Source: Alphaproteobacteria bacterium | Lineage (GTDB): Bacteria > Myxococcota_A > UBA796 > GCA-2862545 | Direction of reading: 5' to 3' | DNA length: 41,648 bases | NCBI GenBank assembly: GCA_020632885.1 | Contig: JACKEQ010000135.1 | Location: 1-41,648 of the forward strand | Shown: piece after piece, positions 17,627 to 25,927 of the stretch | Position numbering within the stretch: the stretch's first letter is position 1 | Layout of the letters: every line of letters begins with the position of its first letter | Translations under genes and position numbers: made by a program | The notes under the pieces: model-generated | Database searches by the model: none | What the model was told of the DNA's origin: nothing | The model's input: the letters and a program-made list of their open reading frames with translations, nothing else

Positions 17627-18337
17627 ATGATCCTGTGGCTGTGGACCACCGCTGCTCTCGCTGGTGACAAGGACGGCGACGGCGTCCCCAACAAGACGGA
17701 CACCTGTCGCGAGGAGCCGGAGGACATCGACGGCTTCCAGGACGAGGACGGCTGTCCCGATCCGGACAACGACGGTGACGGGATCGAGGACACCGAGGAC
17801 AAGTGCATCGACGAACCCGAGGACATGGACGGGTACGACGACGCCGACGGTTGCCCCGACCCCGACAACGACGGGGACGGCGTGCTCGACGCGGCAGATC
17901 AGTGTCCGCAGGAGAAGGAGGACGGGAAGGGCGCCGCCGACGGCTGCCCCGACGTGAGCCTGGAGCTCCTGACCAACGATGGATACCTCGCCGCGGTGGG
18001 CAACCTGATGTCGCTCGTGGTCGAGGCCGCGGGCCAGGCCGAGGCCGGCTGCGAGACGCTCGCGTTCGGTGCCAAGGGTTGGCTGCAGAAGAACGATGTC
18101 GAGGTGCACAAGGAGGTCTGGGCGGCGCGGATGAAGCGCGCTCCCGAGGGCTTCGACGGCAACTCCGCCGAGCAGCTCCTGCGGCAGAAGGCGGACGTGT
18201 ACCGGACCGCCAAGCCGGCGGTCGAGATCTTCTGCAAGGACAACGCGGGCTGGAACGCGGTGGCGGCCAAGGTGGACGCGGTGTTCCAGGCCATCCCGCC
18301 GGCCGACCCGCCGCCCAAGAAGAAGAAGGGCCGGTAG
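17627..18337 (+). CDS. Secreted thrombospondin type 3-like calcium-repeat protein
   Basis: The 236-residue product has a signal peptide (MILWLWTTAALAG) followed directly by Asp-rich repeats of the form 'DxDGDGxxDxxDxCPxE' with 'DxDGCPDPDNDGDG' (about residues 14-112). These are thrombospondin type 3-like calcium-binding repeats, common in myxobacterial outer-membrane proteins, where they normally precede an OmpA domain. Here the C-terminal 120 residues are not OmpA-like: they look helical, carry two well-spaced Cys, and end in a Lys-rich tail (PPPKKKKGR). I do not recognise this domain. GGAGG lies 8 nt before the ATG. The stop overlaps the next GTG by one base, so the downstream dehydrogenase-like gene is probably co-transcribed. 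Confidence 0.8.
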   Translation: MILWLWTTAALAGDKDGDGVPNKTDTCREEPEDIDGFQDEDGCPDPDNDGDGIEDTEDKCIDEPEDMDGYDDADGCPDPDNDGDGVLDAADQCPQEKEDGKGAADGCPDVSLELLTNDGYLAAVGNLMSLVVEAAGQAEAGCETLAFGAKGWLQKNDVEVHKEVWAARMKRAPEGFDGNSAEQLLRQKADVYRTAKPAVEIFCKDNAGWNAVAAKVDAVFQAIPPADPPPKKKKGR

Positions 18338-19134
18338 TGCTCGGGCTGCTGGCGCGAGCACCCGCCACGATCGAGCGGGCGGCCCGCGCCGGCTGGACCG
18401 CCGACCGGCTGGGGCCCGCCTTCCTCGAGGGGTACCGGGCGGCCGTGGACGCGGCGGTCCCGGGCCTCGCGGGCCCACGCGCCGCGCTGGCGGCCACCGA
18501 GAGCGGCCGACTGCATCCCGCCGCCATCACCACGCGGATGGTGGATGGTCGCGTCACCGGCCACAAGCGCTGGGTCACGGGGGCCACCGACTGCGAGCGG
18601 CTGGTGGTGCTGGCGCGCACCGACGACGGGAGCGGGGAGCGCGCGGACCTCGTCGTGGCCGTGGTTGCGACCGACGCTCCGGGCGTGACGCTGCGGCCGT
18701 CGCCCCCGACGCCGTTCGTCCCGGAGGTCGCGCACGCCGAGGTCGTGCTCGAGGGGGCTCCGGTGCTCGGCGAGGTGGCGGACGGGTGGGCCACGGTGGT
18801 GCGCCCGTTCCGGACGGTCGAGGACATCCACGTGCTCGCCGCGGTTCACGCGTACCTGCTCGGCGCGGCGCGCCGCCAGGGCTTCGAGCGCACCGCCGTC
18901 GAGGATCTGCTCGCCGGGCTCGCGACCCTGATGTGTCTCGCCGACGCGGCGCCCGCCGACCCGTCGGTGCACCTGGCGCTCGCGGGCCTCCTCCGCTCGC
19001 TCACCCGGACGGTCGCCGGCCTGTCCTGGGCGGGCGAGGAGGGGGAGCGGTGGGTGCGCGACGTGGTGCTGCTGGGCGTCGCGCAGGGTGCGCGGCAGGC
19101 GCGGTCCGACGCGGCCTGGGGACGGTGGCCGTGA
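18337..19134 (+). CDS. Reduced acyl-CoA dehydrogenase-like protein
   Basis: The 265-residue product starts at a GTG overlapping the upstream stop by one base. The middle contains the acyl-CoA dehydrogenase pattern 'TESGRLHPAAITTRMVDGRVTGHKRWVTGATDCERLVVLART', which corresponds to the FAD-contacting beta domain. Normal family members have about 380 residues; here both helical domains are shortened and I cannot find the catalytic glutamate. It may be a degenerate or structural relative, or bind flavin without dehydrogenating acyl-CoA. It is coupled by GTGA (19131) to an exonuclease gene, an unusual pairing. Family resemblance is moderate; enzyme activity is doubtful. Confidence 0.65.
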   Translation: MLGLLARAPATIERAARAGWTADRLGPAFLEGYRAAVDAAVPGLAGPRAALAATESGRLHPAAITTRMVDGRVTGHKRWVTGATDCERLVVLARTDDGSGERADLVVAVVATDAPGVTLRPSPPTPFVPEVAHAEVVLEGAPVLGEVADGWATVVRPFRTVEDIHVLAAVHAYLLGAARRQGFERTAVEDLLAGLATLMCLADAAPADPSVHLALAGLLRSLTRTVAGLSWAGEEGERWVRDVVLLGVAQGARQARSDAAWGRWP

Positions 19135-19937
19135 ACCGTCGGATCGCCGTGCTCGACTTCGAGGCGACCTGCGACGACGTCGATCCGCCCGATCCGCAGG
19201 AGATCATCGAGTTCCCGTCGGTGCTGGTGGACCTCGACACCAGGGAGGTGGTCGACGAGTTCTCGACCTTCGTACGACCCGTCCACCACCCGCGGCTGAC
19301 GCCGTTCTGCACCGCGTTGACGGGCATCACCGACGCCGACGTCGCGCCCGCACCCGCGTTCCCCGAGGTCTTCGAGGCGCACCAGCGCTGGCTCGCGAGC
19401 CACGACCACCCCGTGATCGCGACCTGCGGCGACTGGGACCTGGCCACGATGCTGCCGCGTCAGGTGATCGCCAGCGGGCTGCGCGAGATCCCGCGCCCCT
19501 ACCGCACCTGGATCAACGTCAAGGTGCCGTTCGCGGCGTGGAAGGGGCCCGGCGTCCGCATGGGGATGCCCGGGATGCTGGACGCGCTCGGGCTCCCGCT
19601 GATCGGCCGGCACCACCGGGGCATCGACGACACGCGGAACATCGCGAGCATCGTGTTGGCCCTGGCCGAGCGTGGGGTCGCGCTGGAGCCCACCGGAACC
19701 CTGGCGCCGTCGCGATACCCGCCGGTCCGACTGGTTCTGGTCCGCGAGGGCATCGAGACCGAGGTGACGCTCGAGCGACGCACGTTGCCGAGCCTGCTGG
19801 GGCTGGCCTCCGGCGCGCATCGGCGCCAGGCGACCGGCGTGTCGGACGCAGGTGGCCGCGAGCTTTCCGGGGACGACCTGGCCGACCTGCGGGACGGCGA
19901 CCGGCTGACCGTGTCCGGGCCGCCGCTGGCGGGCTGA
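19131..19937 (+). CDS. ERI1-like DEDDh 3'-5' exonuclease with extra C-terminal domain
   Basis: The 268-residue product starts at GTG (coupled to the upstream stop). Exonuclease motifs are clear: ExoI DFEAT (D9, E11), ExoII around CGDWDL, and ExoIII HHRGIDDTRNI with the catalytic His and Asp. 'FPSVLVDLDT' and 'FSTFVRPVHHPRLTPFCTALTGIT' are typical of the ERI1/KapD subgroup, which trims RNA 3' ends (histone mRNA, 5.8S rRNA or small RNAs in eukaryotes; bacterial role unclear). About 65 residues follow the nuclease (from about 200): 'RLVLVREGIETEVTLERRTL..LL' to 'DLADLRDGDRLTV', which looks like a ubiquitin-like beta-grasp fold. Nuclease assignment is strong; the added domain is a pattern-based guess. 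Confidence 0.85.
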   Translation: MNRRIAVLDFEATCDDVDPPDPQEIIEFPSVLVDLDTREVVDEFSTFVRPVHHPRLTPFCTALTGITDADVAPAPAFPEVFEAHQRWLASHDHPVIATCGDWDLATMLPRQVIASGLREIPRPYRTWINVKVPFAAWKGPGVRMGMPGMLDALGLPLIGRHHRGIDDTRNIASIVLALAERGVALEPTGTLAPSRYPPVRLVLVREGIETEVTLERRTLPSLLGLASGAHRRQATGVSDAGGRELSGDDLADLRDGDRLTVSGPPLAG

Positions 19938-19940
19938 GGT

Positions 19941-19946
19941 TACGCT
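19941..19946 (+). promoter_or_regulatory. Putative -10 element (TACGCT)
   Basis: TACGCT starts 4 nt after the exonuclease stop and lies 19 nt before the TTG start of the phosphatase gene. GGAGG (19957-19961) lies between them. It fits the TAnnnT pattern seen elsewhere in the window, without a clear -35. Confidence 0.35.
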
Positions 19947-19965
19947 GGCCGTCCTCGGAGGTCGC

Positions 19966-20802
19966 TTGCTGCGCTACGCCATCGTCCTGGCCCTCGTGGG
20001 CTGCCCCAGGCCCGCGCCCGTCGAGCCGGCGGTCGCCGCACCGCCTCCGACCCCGCAGGACGACGTGCTCGCGGTCACGTGGGTGCAGACGAGCGCCGAG
20101 GCCGACGCGGTGGCGCTGACCGTGTTCCACGCGGCGGGTGCGGCGCTGGACCTGGCGCTGGGCGACCCGACCTGGACCGCGGCTCTCGAGCAGGAGGGCG
20201 CGTTCGGCGAGCTGCCGCCCGCCATCGTGGTGGACGTGGACGAGACCGTCCTCGACAACAGCCCGTACCAGGTGCGCAACCTCCTCGACGGGCACGGCTT
20301 CGACAAGGCCTCCTGGGGCGCCTGGGTGGACGAGGGCAGGGCGCTGGCGGTCCCCGGGGCGCCGGCCTTCCTGAGCGCCGCCGCGGAGAAGGGCGTGGAC
20401 GTGTTCTACGTCTCGAACCGCGACGCCAGCCAGGCCGAGGCCACGCGGGGCAACCTCGCCGCACAGGGCTTCCCCGACGCCGAGGACACGAGCCACCTGC
20501 TGTTCCGCCCAGCGGAGGGGGATCGGACGAAGGCTGCCCGCCGTCGGCAGATCGTGCAGACCCACCGCATCGTCCTGATGTTCGGCGACAACCTCTTCGA
20601 CTTCGTCGAGGGAGACAAGCCGGATCGGGCCGCCCGGGAGGCGATGGTGGCCGCCCACACGGACTGGTGGGGCGCGCGCTGGTTCATGCTGCCGAACCCG
20701 ATGTACGGGTCCTGGGACGACGCCGTCCAGGGCTACGCCCACCCCGACGCGCCGACGGCGCACGCTGCCCGGATCGAGGCCCTCGACGGATCCAGGCCGT
20801 AG
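19966..20802 (+). CDS. HAD acid phosphatase lipoprotein, e(P4)/class C type
   Basis: The 278-residue product has a lipobox (LALVGC, Cys13) and then a Pro/Ala linker. The HAD catalytic motif is DVDETVLDN (nucleophile D90, D92), with later motifs 'VFYVSNRD' and 'LMFGDNLFDF'. This matches the lipoprotein e(P4)/class C acid phosphatase group, which dephosphorylates nucleotides and other phosphomonoesters at the outer membrane or periplasm. TTG is chosen because GGAGG precedes it and because it gives a full signal peptide. The last codons and stop are part of a direct repeat shared with 20930-20962. Family call is strong. Confidence 0.88.
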   Translation: MLRYAIVLALVGCPRPAPVEPAVAAPPPTPQDDVLAVTWVQTSAEADAVALTVFHAAGAALDLALGDPTWTAALEQEGAFGELPPAIVVDVDETVLDNSPYQVRNLLDGHGFDKASWGAWVDEGRALAVPGAPAFLSAAAEKGVDVFYVSNRDASQAEATRGNLAAQGFPDAEDTSHLLFRPAEGDRTKAARRRQIVQTHRIVLMFGDNLFDFVEGDKPDRAAREAMVAAHTDWWGARWFMLPNPMYGSWDDAVQGYAHPDAPTAHAARIEALDGSRP

Positions 20803-20823
20803 GGGGGCTCTGCCCCCCTCGCC
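20789..20823. repeat. Direct repeat copy 1 with perfect hairpin
   Basis: This 35-base segment contains the end and stop of the phosphatase gene and a perfect 8-bp hairpin, AGGGGGGC-TCT-GCCCCCCT (20801-20819). A second copy lies at 20930-20962; the first 18 bases of both copies are identical. It could act as a weak terminator or be a repetitive extragenic element. No T-run follows the hairpin. Confidence 0.75.
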
Positions 20824-20929
20824 ACCCCCCGCCCTCGGCGCTCTGACTGCGTCGCGCGACACCTACGGCGGCACGTCCGCTTCGCGTCCGACCACCTCCG
20901 GGTCGTCCGGGCTTTCCCAGACCTCGGGA

Positions 20930-20962
20930 GATCCAGGCCGTAGGGGGCCTGCCCCGCTCGCC
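20930..20962. repeat. Direct repeat copy 2, decayed hairpin
   Basis: This copy shares GATCCAGGCCGTAGGGGG with copy 1 and ends in the same CTCGCC, but the hairpin arms have lost pairing. It sits directly after the stop of the minus-strand lipoprotein gene. The 106 bases between the two copies show no gene. Confidence 0.7.
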
Positions 20963-20963
20963 G

Positions 20964-21383
20964 TTACTCCATGTCGAGCGAGAAGGACCCCGACAGGATG
21001 CAGATGGCCGGGTCCTGGTTGGTCCCGATCGGGCAGATGCTGACCTCGAAGTTGCCTTCGATGGCGTCGCCCTCCTCGTTGAGCACGACCTTCTTGAGGT
21101 CCCCTTCGCCACGGTTCGGGTCTTCGGGCGTCAGGTGGATGTCGGCGGACTCCTTGTCCGACGTCGCGCCGTTGACGACGTACTTGTAGTTGTCGATGTC
21201 CACCTTGCCGATGAAGGTGCCCTCGCCGTCGTCGTTCTCCTCGTAGTCGAACTTCACGGACATGGGCAGCGACTGGCCCTGGTCCTCGTCCGCGGTGCCC
21301 GACCAGTCCCCGACCAGGTACTCCACGTAGTAGACCTTGCTGCACCCTGTGAGGAGGAGGGGCAGCATCAGCAGGCGCTTCAT
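20964..21383 (-). CDS. Small lipoprotein of unknown function
   Basis: The 139-residue product has a classic lipoprotein signal (MKRLLMLPLLLTGC). The mature part is acidic and beta-rich; it contains 'LVGDWSGTADED' and 'GTFIGKVDID', a layout like small calycin- or lipocalin-type lipoproteins ('GxWxG'), but I cannot assign a family. I chose ATG 21383 because GGAG lies 7 nt upstream and it gives a proper signal; ATG 21395 (MEFP...) is an alternative. A TAGAGT hexamer on the minus strand (21410-21415) could be its -10 element. Confidence 0.75.
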   Translation of the reverse strand: MKRLLMLPLLLTGCSKVYYVEYLVGDWSGTADEDQGQSLPMSVKFDYEENDDGEGTFIGKVDIDNYKYVVNGATSDKESADIHLTPEDPNRGEGDLKKVVLNEEGDAIEGNFEVSICPIGTNQDPAICILSGSFSLDME

Positions 21384-21409
21384 GGGGAACTCCATCTCAT
21401 GAAGGCACG

Positions 21410-21415
21410 ACTCTA
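21410..21415 (-). promoter_or_regulatory. Putative -10 element (TAGAGT)
   Basis: The minus strand reads GGCTAGAGTCGTG, close to the sequence at the trmB-like/amylase promoters (CTAGAGTCACGG). It lies 26 nt before the lipoprotein ATG at 21383. No clear -35 is visible. Confidence 0.35.
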
Positions 21416-21496
21416 GCCGAAGACGCCGAGCCCGACTACTGGCCGCGCGCGACGTCACGGACAGTTTCCGGCTCCTCCACGGGATGTACTGCCGGC

Positions 21497-24400
21497 ATGA
21501 TCGATCCGCTCGACAGCTTCTGCGCGCCCGTGGCCGACTGGTTCCGGGCCTCGTTCACCGCACCGACCGCCGTCCAGGCCCGCGGCTGGGGTCCGCTCGC
21601 CGCTGGTGGACACGCGCTGCTCCTCGCGCCGACGGGCTCCGGGAAGACGCTGGCCGCATTCCTGGCCTCCCTCGACCGCCTGGTACGCCTGCCGGCCGAC
21701 GCACCCGCGGGCGTCCGCGTGCTCTACGTCTCGCCGCTCAAGGCGCTGGTCCACGACATCGAGCGCAACCTGCGAGGACCGCTGGTGGGCATCGGGCACG
21801 CCGCGATGCGGGCCGGCGTGGGCATCCGCGACGTGCGGGTGGACGTGCGGACCGGGGACACCACCCAGCGCGACCGGCGGCTCCAGGCCCGTGACCCGGC
21901 GGACATCCTGGTGACCACGCCGGAGTCGCTCTACCTCCTGCTCGGGAGCGCTGCCCGGGAGACGCTGCGCAGCGTCGAGACCGTGATCGTCGACGAGATC
22001 CACGCGGTCGCGGGCACCAAGCGCGGCGTCCACCTCGCGCTGTCACTCGAGCGCCTCGCCGCCCTGTGCGAGCGGGACCCACAACGGGTGGGGCTGTCCG
22101 CGACCCAGCGTCCGCTCGAGGAGATCGCGGCCTTCCTGGGCGGCGACCGTCCGGTCGAGGTCGTGGACACCTCCGAGCCGCCGCACGTCGATCTGCGCGT
22201 GGTGGTCACGGTCGAGGACATGGAGCACCCGGCGGCCTCCGGCACCGTGGTCACCGGGGGCGGCGAGGGACCGTTCCAGCGGGTCGGCGGCGGTGCCGTG
22301 GACGCGTCGGGGACCGAGCGGATGACGGCGGGGCTGTGGCCGGCGATCTACCCGAAGCTCCTGGAGCTGATCCGCGCCCACCGGACGACGCTCGTGTTCA
22401 CGAACAGCCGGCTGCTGTGCGAGCGGCTGGCCCAGCGGCTCAACGAGCTGGCCGGCGAGGAGCTGGTGCTGGCGCACCACGGGTCGCTCTCGCACGAACA
22501 GCGCCGGATCATCGAGGAGTCGCTGAAGGCGGGACGGCTGCCGGCGCTGGTGGCGACGAGCTCGCTGGAGCTCGGCATCGACATGGGCAGCATCGATCTC
22601 GTCGTGCTGGTGGAGTCGCCGGGCAGCGTGGCGAGCGGGCTCCAGCGGGTGGGTCGCGCCGGGCACCAGGTGGGGGCGCGCTCCATCGGCCGCGTCTTCC
22701 CGAAGTACCGGGGCGACCTGCTGGAGGCCGCGGTCGTGTCGCGGGCGATGCTCGAGGGCGAGGTCGAGCCCACCCGGGTCCCCCGGAACTGCCTCGACGT
22801 GCTCGCGCAGCAGGTCGTGGCCATGGTGTGCGACCGCCCGTGGCAGCGCGACGAGCTGCTCACCGTGATCCGGCGCGCTCGGCCGTACCGGGAGCTCGGC
22901 GAGGGCTCGTTCGGCGCGGTGCTCGACATGCTCTCGGGCAAGTACCCCTCGGACGAGCTGTCGGACCTCCGCCCGCGCATCGTGTGGGACCGCGCGGAGG
23001 ACGTGCTCACCGAGCGCCGCGGGTCGCGCCACCTCGCGCTGATCAACGGCGGCACCATCCCCGACCGCGGGACGTACGCCGTCCACCTCGGACCCGAGGG
23101 CAAGCGCATCGGCGAGCTCGACGAGGAGATGGTGTACGAGTCGCGAAAGGGCGACCTCGTCATCCTCGGCGCGAGCACCTGGCGGATCGAGGAGATCACG
23201 CGCGACCGCGTGGTCGTCTCGCCCGCGCCGGGGGAGCCCGGTCGGCTCCCGTTCTGGCACGGCGACCGCCCGGGTCGACCGGTGGCCCTCGGGCGTCGGA
23301 TCGGCGCCTTCCTGCGGGAGATCTCACAGCGCGGGGAGGAGGCGGCGGACTGGCTGCGCGAGGGCTGGCCGCTCGACGAGAACGCCGCGCACAACCTCGT
23401 GGCCTACGTCCGCGACCAGCGCGAGGCGACCGGGAAGGTCCCGACCGACAAGCTGATCCTCGTCGAGAGCTTCCGCGACGAGCTCGGTGACTGGCGGGTG
23501 TGCATCCTGACGCCGCTCGGCTCGCGCGTCCACGCGCCCTGGGCGCTCGCGCTCGAGGCGCGCTTCACGGCGGACGGGTTCGACGTGAAGGCGCTGTGGG
23601 GCGACGACGGGCTCTCGCTGCGCTTCGCCGACATCGACGAGCTGCCGCCACTCTCTGAGCTGTGGGTCGAGCCGGAGGAGCTCGAGGACCTCGTGGTCGA
23701 GCAGCTCCGGGCGTCCGCGCTGTTCGCCGCGCGCTTCCGGGAGAACGCCGCGCGCAGCCTGCTGTTGCCCCGGCGCTCCGCGAAGGGCCGCCAGCCGCTG
23801 TGGGCGCAGCGCCTGCGCGCGCAGAGCCTGCTCCAGGTCGCGGTGCGGTACCCGGCGTTCCCGATCGTGCTCGAGACGTACCGCGAGTGCCTGCAGGACG
23901 TGCTCGACCTGCCCTCGCTGCGCGAGCTGCTCTCCGACGTCCGCGCCCGGAAGATCCGGGTGCACGAGGTGCAGACCCCGCGGCCCTCGCCGTTCGCGCG
24001 TTCGCTCGTGTTCGCCTGGGTCGCCGCCTACATGTACGAGGGCGACGCGCCCATCGCCGAGCGGCGCGCGCTGGCGCTGTCGCTGGACCGCGCCCTGCTC
24101 TCGGAGCTGCTGGGGCACGAGGAGCTCCGCGACCTGCTCGATCCCGAGGCCATCGCGATGGTCGAGGCCGAGCTGCAGCACCGGGCCCCCGATCGGCGGG
24201 CACGGTCCGCGGACGCGCTGTGCGACGTGCTGCGCCGGGTGGGCGACCTGTCGCTCGCCGAGCTGACCGAGCGCGCGACGGAGGATCCGGCCCCCTGGGT
24301 CACCGAGCTGGTGGCCGCCCGGCGGGTCCTCGAGGTCCGCGTGGCCGGTGAGATCCGGTACGTCCTGGCCGAGGACGCGGGCCGGTACCGCGACGGGCTG

Positions 24401-25897
24401 GGCGTGCCGTTGCCCGCGGGCGTCCCCCAGGCCTTCCTCGAGCCCGTGCCGGACGCGCTCGTGGGCCTCGTCCACCGCTACTGCCGCACACACGGCCCCT
24501 TCGCGACGGACGCGGTCGCGCGTCGCTTCGGGCTCGCGACGGGGGTGGCGAACGTGGCGCTCGAGCTGCTCCTGTCGCGGGACAAGGTGCTGCGCTCCGA
24601 CAGCTTCGCCGTCGGCGAGTGGTGCGACCCCGACGTCCTCCGTCGCATCAAGCGGCGCACGCTCGGCGGGCTCCGCGCGGAGATCGCGGCGGTCGACGCC
24701 CACACCTACGCCACCTTCCTAGCGGAGTGGCACGGGATCGGTGGCGAGCGCAGCGGGCTCGGCCGGCTCCGCGAGGTCATCGCGCAGCTCGAGGGGCTGC
24801 CCATCCCCGCGTCGACGCTCGAGGAGGAGGTGCTGCCGCTACGGGTCGCGGGCTTCCGGCCCGATCAGCTCGACACGCTCGGGGCGATGGGGGAGGTCGT
24901 GTGGGTGGGGCGCGGGTCGCTCGGCCCTCGCGACGGCAAGGTCGTGCTGGTGCGCCGGGAGCGGGTGAGCGCGGTGCTCGAGCCGACGGATCCGGACCAC
25001 CCGGCCCTCGCCGACCCGGTCGCGCGGCGCGTGCTGGAGCACCTCACGAACCGCGGCGCGAGCTTCCTGGTGGGGCTCCAGCAGGCGGTCCCCGAGGCCT
25101 CGAGCGAGGACCTGGTCGCGGCGCTGTGGGATCTCGTGTGGGCGGGGCTCGTGACCAACGACACCTTCCAGCCGCTCCGCTCGCTGCGCATGAAGGGCAA
25201 GCCGACCACCCGGGCGGCCGTCGCGGCCGGCGGTCGCTGGTCGGCGGTGGCGGAGCTGCACCCGGTCGAGCCGGTGGCGCCGACGGTGCGCGCGCACACG
25301 CGGGCCGCCCTGCTCCTCGAGCGGTACGGCGTGGCCTCGTCCTCCGCGGCCCGGAGCGAGGAGCTCCCGGGTGGCTTCTCCGCGGTCTATGGCGTGCTGC
25401 AGGCGATGGAGGAGTCGGGTCGCGCGCGGCGCGGGTGGTTCGTGGAGGGCCTCGAGGGCGCGCAGTTCGCCCCGCCGGGTGCGGTGGATCGGCTCCGGGC
25501 CTGCCGCGACGCCGAACCCGACCGCGTCGTCGTGCTGCCGACCGCGGACCCGGCGTGCCCGTGGGGGGCGCTGCTCCCGTGGCCGGTGGTGGAGGGCGAG
25601 GGGAGGCCGTCGCCCAGGCGGGTCGTGGGCGCGAGGGTCGTGTCGGTGGGTGGGGAGCCCGTGCTCGTCATCGAGCGCGGCGAGCGGTCGTGGATCACGC
25701 TCGCGGCGGGCGCGGACCCGGAGCGCTTCGGCAAGGCGGTCCGCGGTTGGCTCGAGGCCCAGCCGGACCGCTGGCGGACGGTGCGCGTGGACAAGATCGA
25801 CGGCGTCGCGGCCCCCGAGCACCCGATGCGATCCGTCCTGGAGGACGCCGGCTTCGCGGTGGGTGCCCACAGCCTGGAGCGAGCGCGGATCCGGTAG
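21497..25897 (+). CDS. lhr: Lhr-family superfamily 2 DNA helicase, full length
   Basis: The 1466-residue product has the SF2 helicase core: Walker A APTGSGKT (about 44-51), motif II DEIH (about 165), 'TSSLELGIDMGSIDLVV', and motif VI QRVGRAGH (about 382). The Lhr winged-helix and beta domain follow, with 'MVYESRKGDLVILGASTWRIEEI' typical of Lhr-core. The long C-terminal part contains 'AEWHGIGG' and helical winged domains. The length is close to full-length Lhr (about 1500) rather than the short Lhr-core form, so this is the two-part type with the C-terminal domain. Known Lhr proteins translocate 3'-5' on single-stranded DNA and unwind DNA-RNA hybrids; they are linked to repair. It is a single gene. 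No Shine-Dalgarno is visible before the ATG. Confidence 0.95.
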   Translation: MIDPLDSFCAPVADWFRASFTAPTAVQARGWGPLAAGGHALLLAPTGSGKTLAAFLASLDRLVRLPADAPAGVRVLYVSPLKALVHDIERNLRGPLVGIGHAAMRAGVGIRDVRVDVRTGDTTQRDRRLQARDPADILVTTPESLYLLLGSAARETLRSVETVIVDEIHAVAGTKRGVHLALSLERLAALCERDPQRVGLSATQRPLEEIAAFLGGDRPVEVVDTSEPPHVDLRVVVTVEDMEHPAASGTVVTGGGEGPFQRVGGGAVDASGTERMTAGLWPAIYPKLLELIRAHRTTLVFTNSRLLCERLAQRLNELAGEELVLAHHGSLSHEQRRIIEESLKAGRLPALVATSSLELGIDMGSIDLVVLVESPGSVASGLQRVGRAGHQVGARSIGRVFPKYRGDLLEAAVVSRAMLEGEVEPTRVPRNCLDVLAQQVVAMVCDRPWQRDELLTVIRRARPYRELGEGSFGAVLDMLSGKYPSDELSDLRPRIVWDRAEDVLTERRGSRHLALINGGTIPDRGTYAVHLGPEGKRIGELDEEMVYESRKGDLVILGASTWRIEEITRDRVVVSPAPGEPGRLPFWHGDRPGRPVALGRRIGAFLREISQRGEEAADWLREGWPLDENAAHNLVAYVRDQREATGKVPTDKLILVESFRDELGDWRVCILTPLGSRVHAPWALALEARFTADGFDVKALWGDDGLSLRFADIDELPPLSELWVEPEELEDLVVEQLRASALFAARFRENAARSLLLPRRSAKGRQPLWAQRLRAQSLLQVAVRYPAFPIVLETYRECLQDVLDLPSLRELLSDVRARKIRVHEVQTPRPSPFARSLVFAWVAAYMYEGDAPIAERRALALSLDRALLSELLGHEELRDLLDPEAIAMVEAELQHRAPDRRARSADALCDVLRRVGDLSLAELTERATEDPAPWVTELVAARRVLEVRVAGEIRYVLAEDAGRYRDGLGVPLPAGVPQAFLEPVPDALVGLVHRYCRTHGPFATDAVARRFGLATGVANVALELLLSRDKVLRSDSFAVGEWCDPDVLRRIKRRTLGGLRAEIAAVDAHTYATFLAEWHGIGGERSGLGRLREVIAQLEGLPIPASTLEEEVLPLRVAGFRPDQLDTLGAMGEVVWVGRGSLGPRDGKVVLVRRERVSAVLEPTDPDHPALADPVARRVLEHLTNRGASFLVGLQQAVPEASSEDLVAALWDLVWAGLVTNDTFQPLRSLRMKGKPTTRAAVAAGGRWSAVAELHPVEPVAPTVRAHTRAALLLERYGVASSSAARSEELPGGFSAVYGVLQAMEESGRARRGWFVEGLEGAQFAPPGAVDRLRACRDAEPDRVVVLPTADPACPWGALLPWPVVEGEGRPSPRRVVGARVVSVGGEPVLVIERGERSWITLAAGADPERFGKAVRGWLEAQPDRWRTVRVDKIDGVAAPEHPMRSVLEDAGFAVGAHSLERARIR

Positions 25898-25900
25898 GTT
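25895..25900 (+). promoter_or_regulatory. Putative -10 element (TAGGTT) of purE
   Basis: TAGGTT overlaps the lhr stop codon and lies 27 nt before purE ATG (25928). GGAGGG follows within the leader. It matches the recurrent TAnnnT pattern; the -35 would lie inside lhr and is not evident. Confidence 0.35.
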
Positions 25901-25927
25901 AGGCCAGACCCTCGCACCGGAGGGCAG

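Noticed and set aside
14282..18478. Open reading frame extending the macroglobulin-like gene to about 3550 residues on the minus strand
   Set aside because: The extension overlaps two well-supported plus-strand genes, has biased His/Arg/Val composition typical of antisense frames in GC-rich DNA, and a proper signal peptide and ribosome-binding site occur at 14281.
20824..20929. Small gene or RNA between the two direct-repeat copies
   Set aside because: No start with ribosome-binding site, no protein-like frame and no clear RNA fold could be seen.
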